Shown: positions 11,970 through 23,790, counted from the first letter of the stretch. The stretch: DNA of 64,000 bases from Flavobacteriaceae bacterium (GCA_947446635.1 CANFHF010000001.1:141926-205925); one strand, 5' to 3'. The notes: generated by a model from the sequence alone, not told the origin. Numbers and translations are program-made.

Positions 11970-13424
11970 TTATACGCCAGGCAAATCCCCACCTTCTTTG
12001 GTTGGTAAATTTGTCGATCCCATTAAGTATAAATCTACTTCTCTTGCAGCTTCTCGGCCTTCTGAGATGGCCCAAACAATTAAGGATTGTCCTCTTCTCA
12101 TATCGCCTGCGGTAAAGATGTTAGGAACATTAGTTTGGTAATTTGTTGCTTTGTAGTTGCTTCTAAAATCAGTTTCCAATCCCAATTGGCTGCTCAATGT
12201 TTTTTCAGGGCCAGTAAAACCTAGGGCTAACAAAGCTAAATCGCATGGCCAAGTTTTTTCAGAACCAGGTACTTCTATTAATTCAGGACGTTGTCCAGGA
12301 ACTATTTTCCATTCTACATTGACTGTTTTTAGAGCGATTAATTTACCATTGGCATCCTTGATGAATTCTTTGGTATTAATCAACCAGTTTCTTTCAGCAC
12401 CTTCTTTATGAGAAGAAGATATTTTCAGTTGTAGTGGCCAATATGGCCAAGGTGTAGTTTCACTTCTTCCTACTGGAGGTTTAGGCATAATCTCAAAGTT
12501 AGTAACTGATTTTGCACCATGACGGTTTGATGTGCCCACACAGTCAGAACCTGTATCTCCACCACCAATCACGATTACATCTTTGCTAGTAGCCATTACT
12601 TGATTTTCTACTTTTTGTCCAAAAACTACTTTGGTTTGTTGGGTTAAGAAATCCATTGCTTGAACCACTCCGTCTGCATCTGCTCCGGGAGTTGGTAAAC
12701 CTCTTCTTTCCGTAGCTCCACCGCATAGCACGATTGAATCAAAAGCTTTTAAGTCTTTAATGTCATAGTTTACGCCAACATTAGTGTTTACTTTGAAAAT
12801 AATGCCTTCAGCTTCTAAAATTGCTATACGACGGTCGATAATTCCTTTCTCCATTTTGAAGTTCGGAATTCCATAACGTAACAATCCACCAACAGTATCA
12901 TCTCTTTCGAATACGGTAACTAAGTGTCCCGCTCTGTTTAATTGTTGTGCAGCGGCTAAACCTGCAGGACCGGAACCTACAATAGCAACTGTTTTTCCAG
13001 TTCTAGTTTTAGGAGGTTGTGGCTTAATCCATCCTTCTTTAAAGGCACGTTCCACAATATTTTTTTCTATATTTTCAATAGAAACGGGCTCTGCAATAAT
13101 CCCCAACACACATGCTTTTTCGCATGGGGCAGGGCATAGACGTCCTGTGAATTCCGGAAAATTATTTGTTGAATGGAGTATCCAAGAGGCTTTCTGCCAC
13201 TCGCCTTGATGCACCATGTGATTGAAATCTGGAATCAAATTTCCTAGAGGACATCCACTATGACAAAAAGGTATACCGCAATCCATACAACGGGATCCTT
13301 GTTTTGTAATTTCAGCTTCACTCAAAGGAACCGTAAATTCATTATAATGTCCTACACGTTCTATTACGGCCGTATATGATTCATCTTCTCTTTCAAATTC
13401 TTTAAATCCTGTAACTTTTCCCAT
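11970..13424 (-). CDS. gltD: Glutamate synthase small subunit
   Basis: 484 aa; CMDCGIPFCHSGCPLGNLIPDF, two Rossmann motifs (VAIVGSGPAGLAAAQQL, VIVIGGGDTGSDC). Confidence 0.97.
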   Translation of the reverse strand: MGKVTGFKEFEREDESYTAVIERVGHYNEFTVPLSEAEITKQGSRCMDCGIPFCHSGCPLGNLIPDFNHMVHQGEWQKASWILHSTNNFPEFTGRLCPAPCEKACVLGIIAEPVSIENIEKNIVERAFKEGWIKPQPPKTRTGKTVAIVGSGPAGLAAAQQLNRAGHLVTVFERDDTVGGLLRYGIPNFKMEKGIIDRRIAILEAEGIIFKVNTNVGVNYDIKDLKAFDSIVLCGGATERRGLPTPGADADGVVQAMDFLTQQTKVVFGQKVENQVMATSKDVIVIGGGDTGSDCVGTSNRHGAKSVTNFEIMPKPPVGRSETTPWPYWPLQLKISSSHKEGAERNWLINTKEFIKDANGKLIALKTVNVEWKIVPGQRPELIEVPGSEKTWPCDLALLALGFTGPEKTLSSQLGLETDFRSNYKATNYQTNVPNIFTAGDMRRGQSLIVWAISEGREAAREVDLYLMGSTNLPTKEGGDLPGV

Positions 13425-13429
13425 TGTAA

Positions 13430-16400
13430 TTATGCTGTTAATTCTTGTAACAATTTTTCTTTTTCCAAACGTTGTAATGCTTTTTTGTAATCGGTAGGCA
13501 TTACTTTTACAAATTTACCTAAGCTGTTTGTCCAATCATTTAATATCTCAGCCCCTCTATTACTATTGGTATAAAGCACGTGTTTAGAGATCAATGATTT
13601 TAAATCTTCGGCGTCAACTCCTTCTACCGTTTCAAAATCTATTGATTCTGTATTACACAAACCGTTTACAAATTGTTTTTCAGGATCATAAATGTAGGCA
13701 ATGCCGCCACTCATTCCAGCAGCAAAATTTCTTCCTGTTTTACCTAAAACTACTACTTTACCACCCGTCATGTATTCACAGCCGTGATCTCCAACTCCTT
13801 CTACAACTGCAGTTGCACCAGAGTTACGAACGGCAAATCGTTCACCTGCAATACCATTTATATAAGCTTCTCCTTCGATTGCTCCGAATAAACATACGTT
13901 TCCGACAATAACATTGTCTTCTGCAACGAATGTTGCTTTTGCTGGTTTCTTAATGATTAGCTTAGCTCCAGAAAGTCCTTTTCCTAAGTAGTCATTGGTG
14001 TTTCCTTCAACAGTAAATGTTAATCCGTGGGCACTAAAGGCACCTAAACTTTGACCGGCAGAACCAGTGAAATTCACGTTTAAAGTGTCTTCAGGTAAAC
14101 CAAGGTATCCATATATTTTAGAAATTTCATTACTTATGATTGCACCAACAGAACGATTAGTATTGTTAATAGGATAATTCAATATCATTTTCTCTTTACC
14201 ATGAATCGCACGGTGAGAGTCTTTCAATATTTGAAAGTCAATTACGTTTCCTAAGTTATGATCTTGTTTTTCAGTATTTCTAAGAATTTTTTCTCCATAT
14301 CCAACAGGCGTATGTAATATAGACGATAAATCAAGACCTTTTGCTTTATACTGCGTTATTGCTTGATTAGAATTAATTTTGTGAGTTTGCCCCACCATTT
14401 CATCTAATGTTCTAAAACCTAATTGCGCCATAATGCATCTTAATTCCTCCGCAACATAGTAGAAGAAGTTAATAACGTGTTCCGGCGTTCCCTTAAAGTT
14501 TTTACGCAACTCTTTATCTTGGGTTGCAATACCAACTGGACAAGTGTTTAAGTGGCATTTACGCATCATAATACAACCCGAAGCTACAAGTGGTGCTGTT
14601 GCGAAACCAAATTCTTCGGCTCCCAATAAAGCGGCAATAGCCACATCACGACCCGTTTTTAATTGTCCGTCACATTCTACAATAATTCTACTTCTTAGGT
14701 TATTTAAAACCAAAGTTTGCTGTGCTTCGGCTAATCCAAGTTCCCAGGGTAATCCTGCGTGCTTTAGCGAAGTAAGCGGCGAAGCCCCAGTTCCTCCGTC
14801 ATAACCAGCAATTAAAACTACATCTGCTTTTGCTTTTGATACACCAGCAGCGATAGTTCCAACACCTACTTCTGAAACTAGTTTCACGTTGATACGAGCT
14901 TCTCTGTTGGCATTTTTTAGATCAAAAATTAATTGCGCTAAATCTTCTATTGAGTAAATATCATGGTGAGGCGGTGGTGAAATCAATCCAACATAAGGTG
15001 TTGAATTACGTGTGGCAGCAATGTAAGGATCTACTTTTTCGCCAGGCAATTGTCCGCCTTCGCCAGGTTTTGCACCTTGAGCCATTTTTATCTGAATTTC
15101 TCTTGCATTAGACAAATAATGAGAAGTTACACCAAATCGTCCAGAGGCAACCTGCTTAATTGCCGAGTTACGGCTGTCACCATTGATATCCGGTTGAAAA
15201 CGGTTTCTATCCTCACCGCCTTCTCCAGAATTCGATTTTCCACCAATACGATTCATGGCAATAGCCAAGTTTTCGTGTGCTTCTTTGGAAATCGAACCAA
15301 GAGACATAGCACCAGTTTTGAATCGTTTTACGATTTCGGTCCACGGTTCTACCTCAGTCAACGGAATGGGATCAAGATTTGTAAATTCGAATAAACCACG
15401 AATTGTCATTAAACTTTTTGCTTGATCATTTACAGCTTTTGCATATTCATCATAGCTAGTTTGATCACTCAATCGAACCGCTTGTTGTAATTTAGCAATT
15501 GTTGTAGGATTAAACATGTGTCTTTCTCCATTACGTCTCCATCTATATTCACCACCAATGTTTAATCCCAATCTGTTTTGGATTAAAGTATCTGGGTAGG
15601 CATATTTGTATCTTTCATTAATTTCTTTTTCAATTTCATACAGTCCAATACCCTCAATTCTTGAAGTAGTGTATGGAAAATATTTTTGAACGAACTTAGA
15701 ATTGAAACCTACAATTTCAAAAATTTGCGAACCCCTATAGGAATGTAAAGTAGAGATTCCTATTTTATTCATAATTTTTAAAATCCCATAACCAATGGCT
15801 TTATTGAAATTGTGAACCGCCTTTTCTTCATCGATACCAGTAATAAATCCTTCTCTTACTTGAACACGGATGATTTCATTTACCATATAAGGATTGATGG
15901 CACTTGCTCCATATCCAAAAAGAGTAGCGAAGTGATGTGGCTCTCGTGGCTCGGCAGATTCAATGATAATATCAAAATAAGATCGCTTACGTAAACGATT
16001 CATCTGATGATTTATGTAAGAACATGCAAGTAAACAAGGTATAGGAGCCAAATCTTTGGCAACACCTCTGTCGGATAAAATAATGATATTAGTGCCTCTT
16101 TCTATTGCTTTTGTAATTTGAACAATAATAGCTTCCAAGGCATCTTCCAATCCATTTAACCCTTTGGCTTTTGGATATAATATTTCAATAGTTTCTGCTT
16201 TGAAGTTATCTACCGAAATATTTCTTATTTTTTCTAAATCTTTATTTGAAATTACAGGATTCTGAATTCTTAATTTTCTGCATTGCTCACTTGAAATGTC
16301 AAAAATATTTCTGTCTTGGCCTAACGCCAAACTAATATCAGTAACGATTTCCTCACGAATCCCATCTAATGGAGGATTGGTAACTTGCGCAAATAATTGT

Positions 16401-17941
16401 TTGAAATAATTATAGATTAATTGTGGTCTGTCTGATAAAACGGCTAATGGTGTATCTGTTCCCATTGAGCCTAATGTTTCTTTACCACTTTGAGCCATTG
16501 GAGTAATAATGTCCTGAATATCCTCTAATGTATAATTAAACAAACGTTCTCTCGTAGCTAAATCTGTAGTTTCAATAGAACAAACTTCTGATGTACTTGG
16601 TACGTCTTTTAAATTTAATCTATATTGATTTAACCATTCCTGATAAGGTCTTTCAGAAACAATTTTGCTTTTGATTTCTTCGTCATTAATGATGCGTCCT
16701 TCGTTCATATCAACCAAGAACATTTTCCCCGGTTCTAATCTACCATGGCTTTCTACGTCTTCAGGAGCTATTTCCACAACACCAATTTCGGATGCCATGA
16801 TCAATTTTCCACTCTTGGTTACCGTATATCGTGAAGGCCTCAAACCATTACGATCCAATAAGGCACCCACATAATCACCATCTGAAAACGGAACAGAGGC
16901 AGGACCATCCCAAGGCTCCATAATACAGGCATTATATTCATAGAATGCTTTTCGTTCTGATGACATAGTTTGGTGTTTTTCCCATGCTTCTGGAATCATC
17001 ATCATCATCACTTCTGGCAATGATCTGCCGGTGTGCATCAACAATTCTACCACCATATCCATAGAGGCCGAATCCGACTTTCCAGGAATAATGATTGGGA
17101 ATAATTTTTCAATTTGCGGACCAAAAACATCGCTCTTCATGATTTCTTCCCGAACTCGCATTCTACTTACATTTCCGCGCAAAGTATTGATTTCCCCATT
17201 TTGGCATATATATCTAAAGGGTTGGGCTAACTCCCAAGAAGGCATTGTATTGGTAGAAAAACGTTGGTGTACTAATGCTAATCGCGTTACTAAATCAGTT
17301 TGCTGTAAATCAATGTAATACGGACCAATGTCTTCGGGCATAATAATTCCCTTATAAATAAGCGTAGTAGTTGAAAAACTAGGAATATAAAAATAAGAGC
17401 TCTCAGATATTTTAGAATTGATAATAGTATGCTCCGTAATTTTACGGGCTGCATACAATTTTGCTTTAAATGTGGCGTCGTCAATTGGTTCGCTTTTTCC
17501 AACAAAAATTTGATCAATTCTTGGTTCAGAAGCGGCGGCTATTTGTCCTAATTGTGAAGAATCTACAGGAACTTCTCTCCATCCTAAAATGGTTAATCCC
17601 TGACCTTTGATTTCTTTTTCGAATGTTTTTTTACAAAAAACATATTGATTTTCATTTTTTGGTAAAAACACCATTCCAACGGCATATTCACGAGCTTCCG
17701 GAAGCTTGAAATCACAAACCCTATGGAAATATTCGTGAGGGATATCAATTAATAATCCGGCTCCATCACCAGTTTTTCCATCCGAACTAACACCTCCACG
17801 ATGTTCCAGTTTTACAAGGATTTCTAATGCGTCGTGTATGATTTGATTTGTTTTTTCGCCTTTAAGGTTACAGATAAACCCTGCCCCGCAGTTTTCATGT
17901 TCAAATTCAGGCAAATAAAGACCTTGTTCTTTAATTTTCAT
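13430..17941 (-). CDS. gltB: Glutamate synthase large subunit
   Basis: 1503 aa; N-terminal [13 protein letters not shown] (Ntn Cys), [10 protein letters not shown], Fe-[14 protein letters not shown]. Confidence 0.98.
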   Translation of the reverse strand: MKIKEQGLYLPEFEHENCGAGFICNLKGEKTNQIIHDALEILVKLEHRGGVSSDGKTGDGAGLLIDIPHEYFHRVCDFKLPEAREYAVGMVFLPKNENQYVFCKKTFEKEIKGQGLTILGWREVPVDSSQLGQIAAASEPRIDQIFVGKSEPIDDATFKAKLYAARKITEHTIINSKISESSYFYIPSFSTTTLIYKGIIMPEDIGPYYIDLQQTDLVTRLALVHQRFSTNTMPSWELAQPFRYICQNGEINTLRGNVSRMRVREEIMKSDVFGPQIEKLFPIIIPGKSDSASMDMVVELLMHTGRSLPEVMMMMIPEAWEKHQTMSSERKAFYEYNACIMEPWDGPASVPFSDGDYVGALLDRNGLRPSRYTVTKSGKLIMASEIGVVEIAPEDVESHGRLEPGKMFLVDMNEGRIINDEEIKSKIVSERPYQEWLNQYRLNLKDVPSTSEVCSIETTDLATRERLFNYTLEDIQDIITPMAQSGKETLGSMGTDTPLAVLSDRPQLIYNYFKQLFAQVTNPPLDGIREEIVTDISLALGQDRNIFDISSEQCRKLRIQNPVISNKDLEKIRNISVDNFKAETIEILYPKAKGLNGLEDALEAIIVQITKAIERGTNIIILSDRGVAKDLAPIPCLLACSYINHQMNRLRKRSYFDIIIESAEPREPHHFATLFGYGASAINPYMVNEIIRVQVREGFITGIDEEKAVHNFNKAIGYGILKIMNKIGISTLHSYRGSQIFEIVGFNSKFVQKYFPYTTSRIEGIGLYEIEKEINERYKYAYPDTLIQNRLGLNIGGEYRWRRNGERHMFNPTTIAKLQQAVRLSDQTSYDEYAKAVNDQAKSLMTIRGLFEFTNLDPIPLTEVEPWTEIVKRFKTGAMSLGSISKEAHENLAIAMNRIGGKSNSGEGGEDRNRFQPDINGDSRNSAIKQVASGRFGVTSHYLSNAREIQIKMAQGAKPGEGGQLPGEKVDPYIAATRNSTPYVGLISPPPHHDIYSIEDLAQLIFDLKNANREARINVKLVSEVGVGTIAAGVSKAKADVVLIAGYDGGTGASPLTSLKHAGLPWELGLAEAQQTLVLNNLRSRIIVECDGQLKTGRDVAIAALLGAEEFGFATAPLVASGCIMMRKCHLNTCPVGIATQDKELRKNFKGTPEHVINFFYYVAEELRCIMAQLGFRTLDEMVGQTHKINSNQAITQYKAKGLDLSSILHTPVGYGEKILRNTEKQDHNLGNVIDFQILKDSHRAIHGKEKMILNYPINNTNRSVGAIISNEISKIYGYLGLPEDTLNVNFTGSAGQSLGAFSAHGLTFTVEGNTNDYLGKGLSGAKLIIKKPAKATFVAEDNVIVGNVCLFGAIEGEAYINGIAGERFAVRNSGATAVVEGVGDHGCEYMTGGKVVVLGKTGRNFAAGMSGGIAYIYDPEKQFVNGLCNTESIDFETVEGVDAEDLKSLISKHVLYTNSNRGAEILNDWTNSLGKFVKVMPTDYKKALQRLEKEKLLQELTA

Positions 17942-18320
17942 GCTTAATAATTTTTATGCAAAAATAAAGATTTCATTAGCTATAATGTATTGAAAACGGT
18001 TTAATAGAGATACTTTTACAATAATAGTAGAAAAAACTATGATTATTTGATGATAATGTATTCTTATGGTTTCAAATTGATAAATCGATAATTTGTTTTG
18101 GCTTCAAAAACATAAATTGGGTTTAAAGTATAAAATTTCTTACTTTTATTTTTATTTATAAATCGATATAGTAGTTTGAAACTTACTATTTTTATCATAA
18201 ATTGTCTTTTATTATTTCAGTATTGAAGGAATAATAAATTAAAACACACAAAATAACACCAACTATTTTATTCTCGGTTTTATTATCAAAAAAACATTTT
18301 AGTTTTAAATGGAATTGTGT

Positions 18321-18328
18321 TATTTTTG
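18321..18328 (+). promoter_or_regulatory. Candidate -7 element (TAnnTTTG) of sucC
   Basis: TATTTTTG 50 bp upstream of the conserved MDIHEYQGKE start; located inside the ORF-track N-terminal extension. Confidence 0.45.
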
Positions 18329-18377
18329 CCGCACTTTATTTCTGGAATACATTCAGAATCTTGTCAAAAATTTTAAT

Positions 18378-19571
18378 ATGGATATACACGAATATCAAGG
18401 AAAAGAAATATTAGCCAGCTATGGCGTAAAAGTGCAACGTGGCTATGTTGCCAACAATCCACAAGAAGCGGTTGCTGCTGCAAAACAATTAACAGCTGAA
18501 ACTGGAACCGGATGGCATGTTATTAAAGCCCAAGTTCATGCTGGTGGACGTGGAAAAGGGGGTGGGGTGAAACTTGCTAAAAACCTTCAACAAGTTGAAG
18601 ATATTTCTGGTCAAATCATCGGAATGCAATTGATTACACCTCAAACATCTGCTGAAGGTAAAAAAGTACATAAAGTTTTGGTTGCCGAAGATGTTTATTA
18701 TCCTGGTGAAACCGAAACTTCTGAGTTTTACATGTCGGTTTTATTGAATAGAAGTAAAGGTCGCAATATGATTATGTATTCTACCGAAGGTGGAATGGAT
18801 ATTGAAGAAGTGGCAGAACATACTCCACATTTAATTTTTACCGAAGAGATTGATCCAACTGTTGGATTGCAAGGTTTTCAAGCCAGAAGAATTGCCTTTA
18901 ATTTAGGACTTTCTGGAAATGCTTTCAAAGAAATGGTGCAGTTTGTTGATGCTTTATATAAAGCATATATAGGTTCTGACGCTTCGATGTTTGAAATCAA
19001 TCCCGTTTTGAAGACTTCAGATAATAAAATTATTGCCGTTGACGCTAAAGTAAATTTGGATGATAATGCTTTATACCGTCATCCGAAATTAGCTGAGATG
19101 CGTGACGTTCGCGAGGAAAACCCAATCGAGGTTGAAGCAAAAGAAGCTGGTCTTAATTATGTGGATCTTGACGGTACCGTAGGTTGTATGGTAAATGGAG
19201 CTGGTTTGGCTATGGCTACAATGGATTTAATAAAATATGCAGGTTTTGAACCGGCAAATTTCTTGGACGTTGGTGGTACTGCCGATGCAAAACGTGTGGA
19301 ATTAGCTTTTCGTATCATTTTGAAAGATCCAAATGTAAAAGCAATTTTGATTAACATTTTTGGTGGAATCGTTCGTTGTGACCGTGTGGCGCAAGGAGTT
19401 GTTGATGCCTACAAAAACATGGGAGATGCTATTAAAGTGCCAATTATTGTTCGTTTGCAAGGAACCAATGCGGTTATTGCAAAAGAATTAATTGACAATT
19501 CTGGAATGCCAATTTTATCTGCAGTTGAATTTCAAGAAGCTGCGGACCAAGTAAAAGCGGCACTTTCGTAA
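18378..19571 (+). CDS. sucC: Succinate-CoA ligase, beta subunit (ADP-forming)
   Basis: Starts MDIHEYQGKEILASYGV; ATP-grasp; GGIVRCDRVAQGV. The ORF-track start at 18309 adds a non-conserved 23-aa extension. Confidence 0.96.
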   Translation: MDIHEYQGKEILASYGVKVQRGYVANNPQEAVAAAKQLTAETGTGWHVIKAQVHAGGRGKGGGVKLAKNLQQVEDISGQIIGMQLITPQTSAEGKKVHKVLVAEDVYYPGETETSEFYMSVLLNRSKGRNMIMYSTEGGMDIEEVAEHTPHLIFTEEIDPTVGLQGFQARRIAFNLGLSGNAFKEMVQFVDALYKAYIGSDASMFEINPVLKTSDNKIIAVDAKVNLDDNALYRHPKLAEMRDVREENPIEVEAKEAGLNYVDLDGTVGCMVNGAGLAMATMDLIKYAGFEPANFLDVGGTADAKRVELAFRIILKDPNVKAILINIFGGIVRCDRVAQGVVDAYKNMGDAIKVPIIVRLQGTNAVIAKELIDNSGMPILSAVEFQEAADQVKAALS

Positions 19572-19593
19572 TCAAAGAAATATTTATATGATG

Positions 19594-19626
19594 AAAAATC
19601 CTGGGTCAAAGCTCAGGATTTTTTGT
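19594..19626. terminator. Terminator between convergent sucC and NAD(P)H-binding gene
   Basis: AAAATCCTG-GGTCAAAG-CTCAGGATTTT; overlaps the 3' end of the minus-strand gene. Confidence 0.7.
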
Positions 19627-20281
19627 TTGCCATTTCTTGTATGCTATCAGATTCTATAGTATGAAATTCTTTGTTATCCTTTTGGGCAATGATAAACATA
19701 GCTATAGCAACAGCTTCACTTTGTATGGGTTTGTATTTTCTTAAATTGCCGATGAGTAAAAATGAAAAAAGTTTCATAAAAAAGCTGCCAATTTTTTCTC
19801 CCAATCTAAATTCGGCTCGATTTCCTAAAAGGAGGGAAGGTTGAAATACGGAAACACTTTCAAAGGGACATTTTTTGAGAAAATCTTGAATTTCCCCTTT
19901 TGTTTTCAAGTAAAAATTTGAGGAGTTGGCGTCAGCGCCAAGAGAGGAAACAATCAAGAATTGTTTGACTTTGTTTTCAAGGGCGATTTTAGTAAATTGC
20001 TGGGGGTATTCAAAATCTACTTTTCTGAAAGCCTCCTGGCTTCCTGCATTTTTTATGGTCGTGCCAATGGTACAAAAGAAATCATCACCAACGACTAATT
20101 CCCTATACGTTTCCGGTTTTTCAAAATCAATGATATATTGCTTTAATTTCGGGTGCTGAATACCTGAATCTCTTTTGACAAAGGCAATCACTGTTGAATA
20201 TTCCGTACTTTCTAAAAGAAGTTCTAAAAGTTGGGAACCGATCAATCCGGTGCTGCCAATAATCAAAGCCGTTTTTACCAT
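19613..20281 (-). CDS. NAD(P)H-binding Rossmann protein (HTATIP2-like atypical SDR)
   Basis: 222 aa; ALIIGSTGLIGSQLLELLL nucleotide-binding motif; FLIVSSLGADANSSNFYLKTKGE. Confidence 0.85.
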   Translation of the reverse strand: MVKTALIIGSTGLIGSQLLELLLESTEYSTVIAFVKRDSGIQHPKLKQYIIDFEKPETYRELVVGDDFFCTIGTTIKNAGSQEAFRKVDFEYPQQFTKIALENKVKQFLIVSSLGADANSSNFYLKTKGEIQDFLKKCPFESVSVFQPSLLLGNRAEFRLGEKIGSFFMKLFSFLLIGNLRKYKPIQSEAVAIAMFIIAQKDNKEFHTIESDSIQEMANKKS

Positions 20282-20748
20282 TACGATTTTTTGTTCTTCC
20301 CGAAATTAAATTTCACTTTTTCTACCACTTGTATTTTGTTATTCCCCTTTGGGAATTCTTTTTTGGAAGTTCTTTTTGCGGCAGGTTTCGATTTAGAGGG
20401 GGCTTGATCTCCTCTTGCTTTGTCTTCGTCTTTTGGTTTTGCCTTAAATTCTGGTCTGTCTTTCTGACCTTCTTTTGCGGGAATTTGAGCTTTATGTTTG
20501 GCTAAAACGGCCGTTGGGTTCTTAGGATTTTCCTTTGTACCACGGAGGTGAATAACCAAGCCATTTAGGAAATTACGAAGCACTTGGTCGCCACATTCCA
20601 CATAATTAGGGTGGTCTTCGGCACGGAAAAAAGCACCTAATTCTGATTTTGAAATTCTAAAATCTACTAATTCCAGTATTTCAACTATTTGGTCGTCTCT
20701 TAACATCAAGGCAACACGTAGTTTTTTTAGGATATCGTTATTTGTCAT
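20281..20748 (-). CDS. DUF1456 (YehS-like) protein with basic C-terminal tail
   Basis: 155 aa; NNDILKKLRVALMLRDDQIVEILELVDFRISKSELGAFFR; Lys-rich tail. Stop/start overlap with the downstream gene. Confidence 0.8.
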   Translation of the reverse strand: MTNNDILKKLRVALMLRDDQIVEILELVDFRISKSELGAFFRAEDHPNYVECGDQVLRNFLNGLVIHLRGTKENPKNPTAVLAKHKAQIPAKEGQKDRPEFKAKPKDEDKARGDQAPSKSKPAAKRTSKKEFPKGNNKIQVVEKVKFNFGKNKKS

Positions 20749-20795
20749 TTTTATATATTTTGTTTGTAAAGATAGATTTTTTGAGACTTGAGTGA

Positions 20796-22784
20796 TTATA
20801 TTTTTTCCTGCAACGCTTTAATATCATCCCGCAATTTTGCGGCTTGCATAAAATCCAAGTCTTTTGCGGCTTTCTCCATTGCTTTTCGTTTTTCGCGAAT
20901 TCGTTTTTCGATTTCCGGTTTCGAAAGGTATTCCGCGATGGGTTCCGCGGCTATGGAAGTGGTGTAGCCCAATTCATAATCCACCAAAGGGTTTTTGGTA
21001 AAGGCACTCTCGATTTTCTTGTTTAAAGCTTCTGGGACCTGATTGTTTGTTATGTTGAAATTAATCTGTTTCGTTCTGCGGTAATTGGTCTCGTCAATCG
21101 TTTTTTGCATACTCGCCGTAATTTTGTCGGCATACATAATTGCTTTTCCGTTGAGGTTTCTCGCAGCTCGGCCAATGGTTTGGGTCAATGAACGATGGCT
21201 TCGTAAAAATCCTTCCTTGTCGGCATCGAGAATGGCCACTAGGGAAACTTCGGGTAAATCTAATCCTTCACGCAGTAAATTCACGCCAATCAGAACATCG
21301 AACAGTCCTTTTCGCAAATCCTGCATAATTTCAATACGTTCCAAAGTATCCACATCGGAATGGATGTACCGACACCGGATGGAAACTTTGGCTAAATATT
21401 TGGCCAATTCTTCGGCCATTCTTTTGGTTAAAGTAGTAACCAAGACGCGTTCGTCAATCTCGGCTCGTACCTGAATTTCCTCAATCAAATCATCAATTTG
21501 ATTCAAACTAGGACGGATTTCAATAATGGGATCCAATAAACCCGTTGGCCGAATAACTTGTTCGATGTAAACCCCATCTGACTTTTGCAATTCGTAATCT
21601 GCTGGCGTTGCCGAAACATAAATGACCTGATTTTGCATCGCTTCGAATTCCTCAAATTTCAACGGACGATTATCCATCGCGGCGGGAAGTCGAAATCCGT
21701 ATTCCACCAAGTTTTCTTTACGGCTTCTGTCGCCACCATACATTGCGTGGACTTGCGAAAGCGTGACGTGACTTTCATCGACCACCATCAAGAAATCTTT
21801 GGGAAAATAATCCAACAAACAAAAAGGTCTTGTGCCGGCTTCTCTTCCGTCAAGATAACGGGAATAGTTTTCGATTCCGGAGCAATAACCGAGTTCGCGA
21901 ATCATTTCCAAATCGAAGTTGGTTCGTTCTTCCAGTCTTTTGGCTTCGAGATGTTTGCCAATTTCCTTGAAATAATCGACTTGCTTGACCAAATCCTGTT
22001 GGATTTCCCAAATCGCAGCTTGTAATACATCGGGCGAAGTCACGAACATATTGGCGGGATAAATCGTGAGTTGTTCAAATCGTTCCAAGACTTTGGACGT
22101 TTTCAAATCAAAGCTTTCGATTTCCTCGATTTCATCTCCAAAAAAATGAATTCGAAACGCCTCGTCGGCATAACTGGGATAGACTTCGAGCGTGTCGCCT
22201 TTTATCCTGAAATTTCCAGGATTGAAATCGGCTTCGGTTCTGGAATATAAACTTTGGACCAAACTGTGCAACAATTTGGTACGTGAAATAATTTGGTTTT
22301 TCTCGATGGCGATGACATTTTTCTGAAATTCAACAGGATTTCCTATACCGTAAATACAAGAAACTGATGCCACAACAATAATGTCTCTTCGTCCAGAAAG
22401 AAGGGAAGAAGTGGTGCTCAAACGCATTTTTTCTAGTTCTTCATTGATGGATAAATCCTTTTCGATGAAAACGCCGGTAACCGGCATAAAAGCTTCAGGC
22501 TGGTAATAATCGTAATATGAAACGAAATATTCCACGGCATTATTCGGGAAAAATTGCTTGAACTCTGAATACAATTGTGCCGCCAAGGTTTTGTTGTGTG
22601 CCAAAATCAAGGTAGGTTTTTGCACTTCTTGAATGACATTGGCCACGGTAAATGTTTTTCCGGAACCGGTGACTCCCAGCAAAGTTTGATAGCGTTCTCC
22701 AGCCTCAATGCCTTGACTTAATTTTTCAATGGCTTGTGGTTGATCGCCTTTGGGCTGGTAATCGGAGATAACTTGGAATTTCAT
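20796..22784 (-). CDS. uvrB: Excinuclease ABC subunit UvrB
   Basis: 662 aa; TLLGVTGSGKTFTVANVI Walker A, YYDYYQPEAF, C-terminal UVR motif. Confidence 0.98.
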   Translation of the reverse strand: MKFQVISDYQPKGDQPQAIEKLSQGIEAGERYQTLLGVTGSGKTFTVANVIQEVQKPTLILAHNKTLAAQLYSEFKQFFPNNAVEYFVSYYDYYQPEAFMPVTGVFIEKDLSINEELEKMRLSTTSSLLSGRRDIIVVASVSCIYGIGNPVEFQKNVIAIEKNQIISRTKLLHSLVQSLYSRTEADFNPGNFRIKGDTLEVYPSYADEAFRIHFFGDEIEEIESFDLKTSKVLERFEQLTIYPANMFVTSPDVLQAAIWEIQQDLVKQVDYFKEIGKHLEAKRLEERTNFDLEMIRELGYCSGIENYSRYLDGREAGTRPFCLLDYFPKDFLMVVDESHVTLSQVHAMYGGDRSRKENLVEYGFRLPAAMDNRPLKFEEFEAMQNQVIYVSATPADYELQKSDGVYIEQVIRPTGLLDPIIEIRPSLNQIDDLIEEIQVRAEIDERVLVTTLTKRMAEELAKYLAKVSIRCRYIHSDVDTLERIEIMQDLRKGLFDVLIGVNLLREGLDLPEVSLVAILDADKEGFLRSHRSLTQTIGRAARNLNGKAIMYADKITASMQKTIDETNYRRTKQINFNITNNQVPEALNKKIESAFTKNPLVDYELGYTTSIAAEPIAEYLSKPEIEKRIREKRKAMEKAAKDLDFMQAAKLRDDIKALQEKI

Positions 22785-22845
22785 TTAATCTTTTTCAGAA
22801 TCGCAAAGTTACAAAGGAAATCAAGAAAAAAGACTTTAGAAAAAC

Positions 22846-23790
22846 TTAAAACTTCCAAGCTTTTTGTTGCGCTTCCGTTTGGAAAGTCCAGGCCAGTATT
22901 CGGTTGGTTTTTTGCCCTTGAGCCATATTGATTGTTTTTACATCGGCTACATTTACTTTGTTTAACGTTTTGTAAAAACTCGACAGATTCTCTTTTTTGG
23001 AAACTAAAGTCGTAAACCAAAGGCATTGCATTGGGTATTTGGCACTTTCGAAAATCATTTGTGTCACGAAGCCAGATTCGCCACCTTCACACCATAATTC
23101 GGCGTTCTGTCCGCCAAAATTCAGAACAGGGGTATTGGTTCTAGTATTTTCGAGATTGTTGATTTTACGAATGGAGGCTTTTGTAGCTTCTTCTTGGGAG
23201 TTGTGAAAAGGGGGATTGCAAATCGTGAACGAAAATCGATCTTCGGGCGTGATGATGTTTTTGAAAATAAAACGCGATTCAGTTTGCAATTGCAAACTGA
23301 TGAAGTCCATTAATTTTGTATTGGCTTCAATGATTTTTTTGCAGTTTTGAATTGCTTTTTCATCTATTTCAGTACCAACAAATGACCAACCATAAACCGA
23401 GTTTCCTAATATGGGATAAATACAATTGGCACCGATGCCAATATCCAACACTTGAACATTTTCACCTTCTGGAATTATTCCGTTATTGTTGGAAGCCAAT
23501 AAATCGGCGATATAATGAATGTAATCAACTCTTCCCGGAATAGGTGGACACAAATAATCTTGGGGAATATCCCAATTTTGGATGTCATAATGGGCAATTA
23601 ATAAGGCTTTATTGAGTGCTTTTACAGCTTTTGGATTAGCAAAATCAATGGTTTTAATTTGGTGTTCGTTGATCCCCACAAATTGTTGAAGTTCAGGGCA
23701 AGTTGCAATTAATTGTTCAAAATTATATCCCAATCGGTGTTGATTTCTGGGATGTAAATTCGTTTTTTCGGTAATCTGTTTCAGTTTCAT
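22846..23790 (-). CDS. rlmF: 23S rRNA (adenine(1618)-N(6))-methyltransferase RlmF
   Basis: 314 aa; LHPRNQHRLGYNF, DIGIGANCIYPILG, NPPFHNS catalytic motif. Confidence 0.93.
   Translation of the reverse strand: MKLKQITEKTNLHPRNQHRLGYNFEQLIATCPELQQFVGINEHQIKTIDFANPKAVKALNKALLIAHYDIQNWDIPQDYLCPPIPGRVDYIHYIADLLASNNNGIIPEGENVQVLDIGIGANCIYPILGNSVYGWSFVGTEIDEKAIQNCKKIIEANTKLMDFISLQLQTESRFIFKNIITPEDRFSFTICNPPFHNSQEEATKASIRKINNLENTRTNTPVLNFGGQNAELWCEGGESGFVTQMIFESAKYPMQCLWFTTLVSKKENLSSFYKTLNKVNVADVKTINMAQGQKTNRILAWTFQTEAQQKAWKF

Noticed and set aside
11812-12115. Short ORFs around the lysA-gltD junction (11812-12075 -, 11927-12115 +)
   Set aside because: Overlap the 3' end of gltD in other frames; low-complexity translations.
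12157-17517. Several 60-146 aa ORFs opposite gltD/gltB (and similar ones opposite uvrB, rho, kup)
   Set aside because: Antisense shadows of strongly conserved genes; no start context or recognisable domains.
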